64,000 nucleotides of DNA from Lepeophtheirus salmonis (Eukaryota > Arthropoda > Copepoda > Siphonostomatoida > Caligidae), in the NCBI RefSeq assembly GCF_016086655.4, contig NC_052138.2, positions 14,942,001-15,006,000 on the forward strand. Direction: 5' to 3'. The translations under genes and the position numbers were made by a program. Below are positions 10,061 to 21,800 of the stretch, one piece after another. Every line of letters starts with the position of its first letter. The first letter of the stretch is position 1. The notes beneath the pieces are model-generated. The model was not told where the DNA came from. It was given only the letters and a program-made list of their open reading frames with translations, and searched no databases.

Positions 10061-11870
10061 TGATCATGATTTGTACTCATTACAAAAAAAAAAAACCTCA
10101 AAACAGGAATTACACGATAATTACTTTTCTGAAAATTAGTCATTCTAAAAGTCATAATTTATAGAAGATAAAAAAAAAAAAAAAAAGAGAGGAAATTTAA
10201 GGACACATATATATTTTTTTTTTTTTTTTATGTAAAAAAAAAAAAAGTAAAAACAAAATTCCGTCTCAGAATTTAGACTTTTAGAAAAGTCAGGTACGCC
10301 AATTTTAAATAGTGTCTTTCCAAAATTTTAAAATTGATCGAAGAATAATAAAATACTATTATAAAATTTGAAATGAATAGCTAATGTAAGTTTTGTTTTT
10401 TTGTCTTGCAACCTCTGTATTAATTCGATAATGCGGGATTAGTTTATAGCAGATAATTTTTATTGGTCCCTTGAGATTCAGTTTAATCCTTTCTCTCATA
10501 AAGTTGCCCAAGAGCAACACTTCAGAAAATAATCCTTATTATCAAAAAATATAAAAAAAGTATGACTTGCAAGAATTATAATGCTAATATGTGTTATGGA
10601 TAAATATTCATGGATTTAAGCATCGGAAATACCGGAGTTGATCTGTTTCACGATTGTTTCAATCCTTTCAGTTTCAATAACCTTTATATAATTCTGACTA
10701 GGAAATTGTAAGTTAATTATTTATTACTAGAAGAATAATATAAATGTGTTTCTGAAATGTAATTTCATATTAAAGAAATATGTAGAATAATGATTATTAT
10801 AGAATGTTAAAATAAAATAATTTTATTTTTGTAGCAATTATGGACCTTAACTTTATAATTTTGCTTGAGGGCAACATTTCGTAAATTGTTTTTTCTAAGA
10901 TAGATTTTTTTTCGTGGGTTATGTTCCTTATACTCAAAACATTGCAAAAAAGAAAGAAAAATTTTCTTAATTCATGAGAGAAAGTGATAAGCAGATTCCA
11001 CTATACATTGTTAAATTTGTCATACAATGAAAACAATGTATTAACACCGAAACAAGACGATCAAAATTATATAAAAGTATTATGAAACTAAATACAAAAA
11101 ACCTTTAAACATCTAAATGATGCTGTTTTAATTTTATTTGGATTTAAAAAGTTTGCGTCAACAATAGGAAGAAAACTCCTTAATGAAAAAACTGAATTTA
11201 CAAATTAGAAAAGGAAAATCGGTTGTTGCACGTCCCTTTTCTTCGTTTTTCTTAACTATTTAATACATGATCGTATTGTTATCTTTTCACTCAGAAAAAA
11301 GAATTCTCGCCTATATTTGGTGTAAACTGTTTACTAAATTGGATAATAAAAAAATATATATAAACTTTAATATAATTTAAATATTTTTCTTGCATGAATG
11401 CAAGAAAAATAACAGGCACCTGAAATTAACAAGGATCTTATTTCAGTAATACTATAAGTCTTGCTCCCGTTTTTCCTCACAATTTTTTCCCAGCAAAATG
11501 GCATTCCTGGTTACAACTTAAGTTGTATTAAATGTAAGCATAATTAACTGCTTTGAGTTTAGAAAGAGATAAACGGTTGTTGAATTTGCTATTTATTCTT
11601 CTTGCTGAGATAAAATCTCCTTTGAATAAATTACCATTAGTTTACCACCTACCTTTGTGGAATATAATTAATATTATCAGTACAATGCCTACAAAATATT
11701 AAACTATTTATATATTAACTCTCCTATAGTGTTTTTTGAAATACAGATGATTCTCATTTCTAAGCAGAAAAAAGTCACATTTTTATCCTCTAAAATCATA
11801 ATATAATAGGCAGCTGATTTTTAAAAATAAACTTTAATCAATAGCACCTGTACGCTAAAAAAAGAAAACA
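10061..11870. other. AT-rich stretch with homopolymer runs and one perfect hairpin
   Basis: It has no coding block. Long A and T runs lie at about 10083-10255. A perfect 13-bp-arm inverted repeat (ATTTTTCTTGCAT, loop GA) is at 11383-11410. Confidence 0.55.
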
Positions 11871-11879
11871 AAAATGAAC

Positions 11880-12200
11880 GTGGTCACCTTGACAACAGCT
11901 ATCATGACGTTTCATTAAATGAGCTACAAGTAGCAATGAGATTAAGGAATTAAACACAAATCCCACTCCGTATCTTGCAATGATATAGGCTGGAATTACT
12001 CCGATTCGATCCTCAATTCTACTTTGAGATCAAAAATAACTTACACTTATAACTTCCACAAAAATCATCAGCGTTACTCTACGCCATTCATGATGACAAG
12101 CGCCAGTAATACTTTATATATAGATGTTTCTTTTCAAGAATGAAGGAATATTGATAACAGCGGCGGGAAATAGAAATCCCTCACCAGATTGCTAATAAAA
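11880..12200 (+). repeat. Repeat A, copy 4 (plus)
   Basis: The blocks are gaacgtggtcaccttgacaa, tcatgacgtttcattaaatg, cttgcaatgatataggctgg, cgattcgatcctcaattcta and gttactctacgcc. This subtype shares the cactccgtat and gcaatgatata blocks with the copy at 14710-15020. It contains a tRNA-B-box-like gattcgatcc at about 12000-12010, but no matching A box was found. Confidence 0.65.
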
Positions 12201-12339
12201 AAAATATCGAACGCGTCAAGGGCATATTTTTTTCAAAACTTAATATATTTCTAAGCGTGTAATTTATGTTGTTGTTGACAAACCTGAAAATGCCTTTTTA
12301 TTTTCTAAAGCATACATAATTATTATTTCATTCTTGAGT

Positions 12340-13240
12340 AGAGAACTTCTAAATAATAAATGTAACCACGAGTGTGTGTGTTCATGAATGACGGAGAGTA
12401 ATGGGAAGGGTGTAATGCTAAAGATAATTATAAGAGTAAGCGCTCGTTGAACTCAAAGTAAAATAGAGCTTCGACATTGACTAGACCAGGGGCTCCCAAA
12501 CTTTTCCGCCTGCGACCCCCCAAAATAACGGTGCCATAGACCAACGACCCCCAACGACACTGGAGGGGTTTATAATGTTGTGCACAGGCACGCACATGCA
12601 CTATGCGTGCACACGTGCGTGACTGTTGTCCCAGACAGTGTGCGTACATACAAGTCAAGGGACTCTCCTCACTCGATCGACAAACACAGTGAGATCAGAG
12701 CTTGTTCACGTTGGGCGGTTGATCCAACATTTCATTGAAACTGTCAATAATTTTCAGCTGTTTCCAAAAGAGTTTTGGCCAGTTACCGTGCGACTGTTGC
12801 TGCTGTAAATATAACTGTCACTAATTTATGTCGTAAATTAAAAAAGGAAATGTGTAAACTATTTATTTAGTGACTCTTATTTTGAAGAGGGGTTTTACCG
12901 GAAGGATGTGCTGTACTAAACTGCTGCTATGTCTCCTGTGTCCTCTTTAGGCTACAATTGCATGGTTTATTCTAATATCTACTCATTTATATATATATAT
13001 TCAAAAAAAAAAAAAAAATTAGAAATTAAATAAATAATTGTATTTGTTTTTGGAATGCATTTCACGACCCCCCCCTTTGGGAACCCCTGGATTAGACAAT
13101 GATTGGGATTTGTGTTTATTTTCCTGAATCTCATAACTACAAGCAGCTAATCTAATAAAGCATCATAACAGCTAAGCTTCTCTACTTTCAAACCTTTTTA
13201 AAATTATCTGGGTTATCATATCCAGTTTCTTTATTCTTTA
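12340..13240 (-). repeat. Repeat A, copy 5 (minus), split by a hAT MITE
   Basis: The left part, 12340-12486, carries the reverse of the tail (attcttgagtagagaac, gttcatgaatgacggagagt). The right part, 13090-13240, carries the reverse of the core (tctcataactacaagcagct, aaccttt block, gggttatcatat head). Removing 12487-13089 and one target copy joins them into one repeat. Confidence 0.65.
12487..13089. mobile_element. hAT-type MITE (603 bp) with 8-bp target duplication
   Basis: The left end is CAGGGGCTCCCAAACTTTTC. The right end, reversed, begins CAGGGGTTCCCAAAGGGGGG. Both are followed within about 15 bp by a GCGACCCCCC / GGGGTCGTGA block in inverted orientation. The flanks are gactagac (12479-12486) and gattagac (13090-13097), matching at 7 of 8 positions, the expected 8-bp hAT duplication. 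The interior has short chance ORFs only and a CA/TG-rich segment around 12575-12650. It is a non-autonomous element that depends on a hAT transposase supplied elsewhere. Confidence 0.88.
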
Positions 13241-13485
13241 CATGCCGAAAATGCCAACGATTTACAACCTTATATATTTCATATACTTAGGAAGGAAAGA
13301 GGAAAAATCAGTTTTTGGCAAATCACACAGCTTGTAAAAGTGATATAAACGTGGAATTTTTCCTCAAGTTCAAAACAATATATAACTTTAGTATTACCAA
13401 TTTTTTGACCCAATATACTCCATTCCCATGTCTAAATTGAGATAACTCTTGTGCACGTTGAGAAAGTAACTATTATTCATAACTA

Positions 13486-13687
13486 CAGGTGGTGGGGCTA
13501 TGCCCCACCACAAACCCAGGAGTTTTTACTAAAAAATGTAATATTAGATTTTTTTTCAAAAACAAATTTAATATTTGAAATTTTTTTCAAAAATTTAATT
13601 TTTCAAATTTTTTGTGAACAGCTGTTGTTTTTCGAAAAAAATTTCAAAAAAGAATCATTTATATATATAATCCTGCGGACGCCCCTG
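13486..13687. mobile_element. Family D element, copy 1 (202 bp)
   Basis: It starts CAGGTGGTGGGGCTATGCCC, which folds into a GC-rich hairpin (GGTGGGGC / GCCCCACC). It ends CCTGCGGACGCCCCTG. Between them is very AT-rich sequence of repeated caaaaatttaatttt and tttgaaattttt motifs. Related termini are found at 22898, 28907 and 45413. The GC-rich caps on an AT-only body are the family's hallmark. Confidence 0.6.
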
Positions 13688-14269
13688 TTAATAATAGAAA
13701 ATAATACTTTGATAAGTTTGCACAGTTTGATTTAATATAAATAATATATTATATTTTTGATTCGTGATCATCAAGTAATTATTTTCCAACCAATTGAATA
13801 TTTAATGTTCCCATGCTTTTAGACTCACAACAACGATGATATAATTGCAAATTATATCATCATCACTTCTTCTGTACAAACAATATACCTGATTTTCTTA
13901 TAAAAGTAAAATAATGCCTTAAATGAATAAATAGATGTTGACTCACTCATTTTATTTGTTCAAAAATAAATGAATGAGGCATAAAATGCATTATAAATAA
14001 GGACTGTATACCTACGAGTTTTATACTTACGTCTCTAAATAAACCCCACGCCTACAGTGATTCACTGTGTACTGCATAATATCAAACAACAAGGAGAGGA
14101 AATTACATTCCTGTAGTTGACATTTGTATGTAATGTTTATACAGACTCCAAAATTTGTTTACATTTAATATATGTACATAGTTGGAAAAAATATGTCCTA
14201 CCAGTCTATTAGAAAATGGTTGAAAAAAAGGACAACATATATTTTTACTTTCAAAGGATAACTATATAA
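13688..14269. other. No gene; one perfect hairpin
   Basis: A 12-bp perfect inverted repeat (GATGATATAATT, loop GCA) spans 13835-13861. Nothing else was recognised. Confidence 0.5.
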
Positions 14270-15260
14270 CTAGTGATGCTAATCGGTAGCATTTTGGGCA
14301 TGTTAAAAAAGATGGTAACCCTGACAATAAGAAGAATGTTTTGCAGGAAAATCAGCTGAGCTGTCATGACGTTTCATTAGATCAGCTACCAGCAGCTGTG
14401 ATGAAGAGGAAGGGAGAAGGAAATAAACAAGGACATTGGCAAGAATTTCTCCGATGTCGATCACCAATTCTACTCCAAAAAGGACAACCAAATATAACTC
14501 TGCAACAAATAACTCCCCATTTATTAAGAGTGCATGCAATTGTACTATGCGTTTTCGTAAGTATCAATAATAGCTTATATTTTGTAGACAAAATAAGTTC
14601 AGCCCTTAGAAATTAAATAATAATGACAACAGCTTAGGAAAAGAAAATTCCCTCTTCAGATTGCCGACTTCAATCAAAAGGGTAAGCTAGAAAATGAAAC
14701 CGATTAGCATCAATGAAAATAATACTATCCACCGGGTATGTTAAAAAAACCGAAAATGAATGTGGTCAGCCTGACCATTTGATTTATATTTGGGAGGAGA
14801 GTAGGTAGGTGACATGACGTTTCATTAAATTAGCTGTAAGCAGCTATGAGATGAAGAAAATAAAAACAAAACACCACTCCGTATCAAGCAATGTTAATAG
14901 CAGGAATTACTCGGATGGTGATCCTCAATTCTACCTTGAGTCCAAAAAGGATTTATACTTATAAATCTCGAGCACACCCTCATTGTTACTCTTCGCCTTG
15001 TGGGCAAAACTTTATAGTCTATCCCTCTTTATTATATCCAGTGAGGCATAAAATATGACCTGCCTGTATGAAAAAGTAAAAGAAACAGAAAATTAGCATT
15101 GTATTCCTGACAGTTTATAATATAATGTTTGGGTTGAAAGCAGCTTAGTTGTCAGAACGTTTTATTATTATATCCACTGTAAGCAGCGAGGAGAGAAAGC
15201 AAATCAACACAAATCCCATTTCGAATCTAGCCATGATAAAGGCAGGAATGACTCATAAAA
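14270..15260 (+). repeat. Three consecutive repeat A copies (plus)
   Basis: Copies run at about 14270-14700, 14710-15020 and 15040-15260, all in the same orientation. The first has the fullest set of blocks (gcattttgggcatgttaaaa, aaccctgacaataagaag, gtcatgacgtttcattagat, cagctaccagcagctgtgat, ataaacaaggacattggc, tgttcac-type tail reduced). The second and third belong to the subtype with aacacaaatccca and an ataaaggcaggaat block. ORFs of 70-90 codons inside the first copy are in different frames from those in other copies, so no conserved protein is evident. Confidence 0.65.
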
Positions 15261-15783
15261 ATTGACTAGCAACCAACTGATTTTGGCCCTTTTTCCAGTT
15301 TTTGCGGATCAAAAACTACGTGATATAATAAAAGAAACGATGGCCCTTCCTTTCTTCGTTTCTACAACTAAATATAATTACTCTTTTGAATGTGCTATGA
15401 ATAAATGAGTTAATATATTAGGAACTTATTTCAGTTTAAATTTAAATATTTTTGAGTGAATACCTAATCGAATGCATAACAGGGCATCCGGGTAATGACA
15501 AAAAAGATGATATATTATGTTGAAAGAAGTTCATATTTAATGAGCTTAAAGAAGAAGGGAATTTAGATAAAGCCCATCAAAAAGTTAGCATCTACTATAC
15601 TTATCCTTCAAATATCAAGAAACCTCTCATGCTGAATTGCTTGAAATATGGAAAAGAAGTGCCTCTTTGCACCCTCATAAATATTATATATAGTCTTTTT
15701 ATTTATATAAAGACATTTGAAAAAACCATATTCGTTGGAAATTAGTTAGAAAACCAGGAAGTAATCAATTTTTATTTACTGCT
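15261..15783. other. No gene seen
   Basis: AT-rich sequence without recognisable features. Confidence 0.4.
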
Positions 15784-16240
15784 GTGGAAAATAATAGAAA
15801 TTTGATTATAACTTTGGCAACAGAGAAAGCATATTTGCTCGGAAAATGCTCTCTGTATTCACGAGAAAACTTTGATAATTTGAAAAATGTTTTGGAGGAG
15901 AAAAATAAAAATGCTCATGACGCTTCATTAGATCAGCTACAGTCAGCTGTGACAAGAGGAAGGAGAAAGGAATATAAACAAGGACATTTGCTAGAAGTAC
16001 TCGGATGCCCATGCCCAATTCTACTCTGAGACCAACAAGGACGTTCAATTATGACTATGCAACAATTCTTTTTTTATGAGCACACACGAATCACGCATAA
16101 TTGAATCTATTTAGGAAAGGATGTTCACTACTCAGGAATTACATAATAATGACAACTCCTGAGAAAAAGAAAATTTGTTCTTCAGATTACCAATTCCAAA
16201 ACGAACAGGCCAGTAAAAACAAACACCGGATTTTCATAAC
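15784..16240 (+). repeat. Repeat A, copy 9 (plus)
   Basis: The blocks are gataatttgaaaaatgtttt, ctcatgacgcttcattagat, cagctacagtcagctgtgac, ataaacaaggacatttgcta, caattctactctgagacc and, in the tail, ggatgttcactactcaggaa. The 81-codon ORF at 15784-16029 shares only partial frame agreement with ORFs in the other copies. I treat it as a frame in a repeat, not as a gene. Confidence 0.7.
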
Positions 16241-16579
16241 TGATCATAGCTATTTCATAATTTATACTTTGTGATAAATAAACATAGTAATACGTTAAGC
16301 TAAACTTATGCTCATTTTCAAGAGGACAGGAAGAGATTTTCTTGATGATCCCTCGTTGTATGTATATGTGTATATATATTGGCCATATTATTATTCCTAC
16401 GAAAATATGTTTGGCTATCTATACAAATACAAACGTAGGCTACGCTTTTAATAAAATATACAAAGTAACAAATAAAATGCTACGTAGAATTTTAATATTA
16501 TGTAATATATATGTTGCAGTTAAAGTAAGAAATCCTTTAATAAGCAAAAAAAACTAGTGCTTAATAACTGAACAAAACC

Positions 16580-16690
16580 GTTAATGTGACCAACTAACCG
16601 GGCATGAACTTGGTGTTCCAGCAGATGGTACGCCTGCATAAAAGTCCTAAGAGTAAGGATGATAGTCTGAAGTACTTAAGAGATAAATAA
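16580..16690 (+). pseudogene. Tc1/mariner transposase fragment around the second catalytic Asp
   Basis: Translation gives MNLVFQQ in one frame and, after a 1-nt shift, DGTPA, then KSPKSKDDSLKYLRDK in the first frame again. Together these match the NFVFQQDGAPAH...K(V)K(D)YL region of Tc1/mariner transposases. Only about 35 codons are left. A frameshift inside the catalytic motif makes it inactive. No TIRs were recognised nearby. Confidence 0.5.
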
Positions 16691-16699
16691 CAGTTGGTA

Positions 16700-17092
16700 T
16701 CATATACTTATTTGGCTAAATACAAAATGATTTCAGGCCTCTTTCTGTTTATTGTTGGAGAACAGGTTCTACTGGCAACACTTGCATAATAATATTTCAT
16801 TCAGCTTCACCCGGAGCAGTTTTTCTAGTATATTTTTCCATAAACTTAGAGAAATTGGGAGGATTCAGAAAATTTAAACGTGTTTTACACGACACAAATA
16901 ACATTGCTATGTCCAAATTGAATTATTTCCCGCTAAATTCCCCCTACGTCTCTTTGAATCTTATGTTTCTTAAAGATTTTTAAGCTGCTGATGTGATGGG
17001 AGGTTTTGGAGTGGTAGATTACTTGCCATAAAGAACAAAATGGGTACGATAAACCGCTAATACATTATACATACTCTTATTCTCCAAATCAT
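16700..17092. other. No gene seen
   Basis: Mixed-composition sequence without open frames of note. Confidence 0.4.
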
Positions 17093-17275
17093 AATTTCAC
17101 ACATCAGTACCTCCGTTGTTAGAGACCCGTGAAAAAACGCGCGTTTTCTTTGGCATTATGCACGTAAATAAGCAACTAGATGAAGTTGCTTTGTGGACGA
17201 TATATACAATACTGCGGAGAAGATGTTTAGAAGATGCAAGGGTGCCAACGATTTTATTTCCTTTTTTTATATAAT
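17093..17275 (+). CDS. Short unassigned ORF or exon, about 57 codons
   Basis: The open frame begins after a TAA near 17093 and reads FHTSVPPLLETREKTRVFFG, then IMHVNKQLDEVALWTIYTIL and RRRCLEDARVPTILFPFFI before a TAA. The composition (charged residues, few K/N/I/F runs) is protein-like compared with chance frames here. A possible acceptor is the tttcacacatcag ending near 17106. No convincing donor was seen. An overlapping minus-strand frame of 63 codons exists and is probably its shadow. I do not recognise the product; it could be a decayed exon or mobile-element piece. Confidence 0.22.
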
Positions 17276-17289
17276 CTCTTTCAAACAAT

Positions 17290-18821
17290 CAAATTCGCTC
17301 TTTAACCACAATTCCAACAAACTTAGTACTCCCTGCAGAAAGTATGGTTAATTTCTGCTGAAATGTACATAAATATATTTTCCATACCATATTGACGTCA
17401 GTAATATCTATCAACTTTTTATGTGATACATAGTTATTTAATAAATGAGATCAACTCAATTAACTAAGAGTACAATTAGTATTTTTGTTCTCAAAAATAT
17501 ATCATTTTCAAGGACAATAATATAATCGTGTCAAAGTGATTTAATCCCTTCCATGACGACTAACAAAGAGTATAAATATTAGCTTAGTACTAACAGGGAA
17601 TTATATGTTCAGTATATCTATACTCATCATCTGTTTTTAGACACATTTTGTTTTTCAATAATGTGTACTTGGGTACTATTTATTAAATTGCCTTCTTACT
17701 GTGTGTCGGAAGAAAATTGCTCTAATATATTAAGTTAACAATAAAATTCTCAGAAACAAGACAATCATATATAAATACAGAGGCGTCCAAAAAAAATATA
17801 TAATAGAGATTTAGTAATGAAATATGAGAACTAATCACAAACAATCATTTGATCTTCAAATATGAGTAGAAAGTACTTGGAATATATTTACAAAACTGAT
17901 TATACAATTAATATAATAATAAATAATGAACAAGGTCAAGAACATTTAATTAAGAATGGAAACCTTCGCAAAAACAGCGAAAAAAATAAAACGCTTAAGA
18001 TTGGTAAAGGTTCCGTGTTTTATTAATTTTAAAACTTCCGTGAATGAGAAAATTTCTTTTTTTAATTTTTGCATACTCATTTTCACTTGCACATAATGTG
18101 GACTGTAGACGATGCAATAATTTTATCAAACTATAGAAAGTGTAGCTAAATATAAGTATCATGAATATATAATTATTTTTTGTACTGTTTATTTTTTCTG
18201 TACAACAGTTAACTTACTACTATCGCTATTTATTTCTATATTCAAATAGTAAACGCCTCTTTTTCAATCCTTTTTGTAGCGCATCAAATTGGTAATTGGA
18301 TAATTTACTAAAAAAAAACTCTTATTAGGAGATGAAATTTTAGGGCATTCAGTAATGGAAGCTTATGGAATTAATTTGTGGGAGTAAAAAGTTTTCTAGG
18401 AAACCGGACTTAATTGTCGTGTATGTAAAATATATATATATATACAGCAGTGTTTTTCTTATTGAAGAATTATGCAATATATAGCATATATAAAAATGAA
18501 CATTTGCCAAATATGCGTGAATAGCAGCACACAACATACATTAAGGAGCGTGTGGAACATAAATTAAAAGGAGCATCCGTCTTAAAACGGCGTCAAAAGT
18601 TTAAAAGTTTTCTCTTCTTATTATGAATTATTTATGTTACTACATTCGCAACCCAGGTATAGAGTTGCCTAGTTACTTAGTTATAGTTTGATCGAAGGAA
18701 GACGTGAAGCATTTACTAGTGAGAGTGTGTGTGATCTTTAGTATTACTTGTCAGGGATTTTTCCTTCCGAAATGTTCTTTTAAATTCCATAGTATTCAAT
18801 ATATAGATGGAATAATCGGAT
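17290..18821. other. Upstream region of the MUN gene
   Basis: No coding block is present. A TGACGTCA palindrome lies at 17393-17400 and a short TATATATA run near 18430. The GC-richer segment at 18540-18760, just before the gene, is the most likely site of promoter and 5' UTR, but no exact TATA or initiator can be assigned. Confidence 0.35.
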
Positions 18822-21800
18822 ATGGAATATTTGCTCGCAGGAGTTAAATCAATTAGTATGTCAACCTCTAACATCGAGAGCTCAAAAACCTTACCAAGGC
18901 AAACATCTTCATCGGATAGCCATCATCATTTCAATCATCTCATCAATTCTAATGAGGAACTATATACAGCTAATGAAGAGAAAGAAATATTGGAGCAGGT
19001 CTCTAAAACACTCATTGATAAATGGTGGGGCCGTCTCTTAACCAAATTTGGATCTCAATTCCCTGATTATTCGAATCAAATAGAAAAGTGGTTTTCATTC
19101 AACGATAATGATCTCTGGCGATGTTTGAATCAAGATGCCGTAAGAATTTCAGGAGTGGAAAAGTGCCCTCATGTCATAGTCAACATATCTGACATTCAAC
19201 TCTTTAAGATATCTAAAAAGACTCATACCTATTATTTTGAATTATTTTTATCATCAGATCCGGACTATAAATATCGAATTGAAGCCATCGAGGGGTCATC
19301 ACATACGTTTAAATTTCACTTAGATGACCCAGAAGATATTGATTCAACATTCCTGGAAATACTGCTCGAAAAAGATGGAACGTTTGATAAAGGATTGAAG
19401 GGTAGAGCACAAATTAATTTAAGTTTTGTTCATGGGGAGGTTCCTATTCTATGGTCAGATCGTGAAACATCAAGAGTCCATATCGAAATAAAGACGAAAA
19501 ACCTGAATGTAACGCCTGCTCATGAAGTTGTCCCAAGAATATTAGCTAATCATTTCAAGGAAGTTCTTATTGATGATGCTGTTTTCGATACCTTGAGAGG
19601 CTATGTAGACTTACCAAAGTATTTTATAGAATTTTCCGAAGTGAGAGTTGGAGACATTTTATCTGGTTTAGAGACAAGGGTTTATTTAAATAATGTTATA
19701 ATACAAGATGAAGTTGATGGCAAGCCTTCACCTTCAAATTTTAAATTCAAATTTCCTTTTCTAAACCTCATGAAGGATACTTTAAAAATATGTCTATTCT
19801 CCAAAAATAAAAAGTCAGAAGTTTACTCGAAGGAAATGAAGATCATTGAATGGGTGTCACCGATTGGTAAGTGCTCAGAATTGTACATTGAACACATTGC
19901 TAGGACCACATATCAATGGACTCTAACGCTAATGGAAGAATCCGTTCAAAAAAATGACTCAATTTGTAGTATGGGGGAGTCTTTGTTCTTAATATTGTAC
20001 TATAACCGATTGGATACATTACTCAATGAAAGAGAATACACAGAAGATAATAGTGTACTCTTAAAATGGAAAGGATCATTTGATGATAAGCATGAAAATT
20101 TACTCAAGGTGTTGAATGTTTTCGATCCTAAGAAAAGGTCATGGGCAACTGAAAAATCAAGAGCACTTCTTAAATTGCATTCAAAGTATCGTTTCAATAA
20201 TCTAGTTTTATCGTCATTATTCAGTGGAATAGATACTAATGAGCTAGACAATTATGAGTACCTGAAAAACTATATTGATTATGCTCTGTATCACTTATCT
20301 TATTATGTAACAGTCGGAAATTACAGTAGATTACCATTGCCGCAGTTGAAATCACTTTTGGCAAACGTTCTCATTTTTAATAATGAAGACGAGTCACACG
20401 TATTGGAGCTTCTAAAGCCATACATGATTGACTCCATCATTACTCGCCACGACTTAAATAATCTGAATAACCATAAAATTATTCTTGAACAATCAATTAT
20501 GCCTTCCATTCGAGGAACTCCTAGACTTTTTGATTCCTTTGGTACAAAATGGATTGTGAAACTTACGGTTATTTACTTGGATTTGTCCTTGCCTATTCTT
20601 AGGACAGTTATTACCCATAGTACATGTGACTGCACCAACGGCCTTCTAACATTTAATATCTTTGTTAAATCCAGATCTTTAGCTTCGGTTATCGGTGGTA
20701 AGGAAGAGAAAGAGTATATGAAGCGTATTTATAATATTTTCACAGTCTGTCTTGATTCCTGGGTTGAGTGTAGTTTATCAGAAGCCAATAAGCAAGTCAC
20801 TCGTGTCCTTCAACTTGAAAGGAATCGTCATAAAAAATCAATCTCATCCCAAAATAATAATTATAAGCATCAGGACTCATTAAGTTCGGAAGATGATGAG
20901 TATGAAGGGGTATTGGATGGTGCATTTGATATTGAGGGGATTTTTGATACATGCCGTTATGTATGGAACGAGATCCAATGGCCTTTTCCTTCTGGTAACA
21001 TCAGATTTGGAGCTAAGCTTCTTCAAGGTCTTCATTCCACATATACTCGCTATATTACTGAATTTGATGATATTCTTATGAATTCAGATAACGATCCCAC
21101 CTTGAATACGGATGAACTAATTACAATTCTTAATTCATCGCATCGATCTGTATCATATTTAAATAAATTTCATTCTGCAATCAACTCTTTGATCGATAAG
21201 CACACTGGGGAGAGTGAAAGCCTAGACCCTGAAGTATGTTCGCAAATTAGTGATTATCTTGAAATATTAACAGAAGCAAGTAGAGAAATCGATTCCCGAA
21301 ATGACGATTTAGTTGAATATTTCTGTCTTTCTCAAAAGCCAATCATATCAGAATATATTCGTAAGCGGGGTATTGTTGGAGATGGATCAGATGAAGACAA
21401 GTCTTCTCTTTATTATATTAATTTAACCTTGGAAACACTTTATGCCAATATTGACACTGGGAATCCAAAGCAAGATGAAATGATACACAATAAGATCAAG
21501 AGTAGTTTGACAGAACTTCATGAAACATTGGTTTGTGAATATTACAAAAGTCTCAAGAGTGAATATGATCGAAAAGGAAGAAATCCCGAAGTTTTTCAAA
21601 ATATATCCGATGGTATTCAGCATATGATTGGCTTCCGCCGTACCTTGTCCATGGAGGATAATCCAGATATTTTAAGTCTTAATAATGAACTGTATCCAAG
21701 ATCCTACAGCTCTGATGTTCTTATATATCAACACTTGAAACATATCCACGAAAACGACGATCTACTCTCATCAAACGTTGTTGGAATTGTAAAGTTGGAG

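Noticed and set aside
12000..12010. Repeat A as a tRNA-derived SINE
   Set aside because: One copy has a B-box-like gattcgatcc, but other copies do not, and no A box was found upstream.
14341..14616. 91-codon ORF inside a repeat-A copy as a gene
   Set aside because: The matching segments in the other repeat-A copies are shifted or interrupted, so the frame is not conserved.
15784..16029. 81-codon ORF inside a repeat-A copy as a gene
   Set aside because: Same reason; similarity between copies is at the DNA level and not in frame.
20000..20509. Minus-strand ORFs within the MUN gene
   Set aside because: Short shadows of the coding frame with no support of their own.
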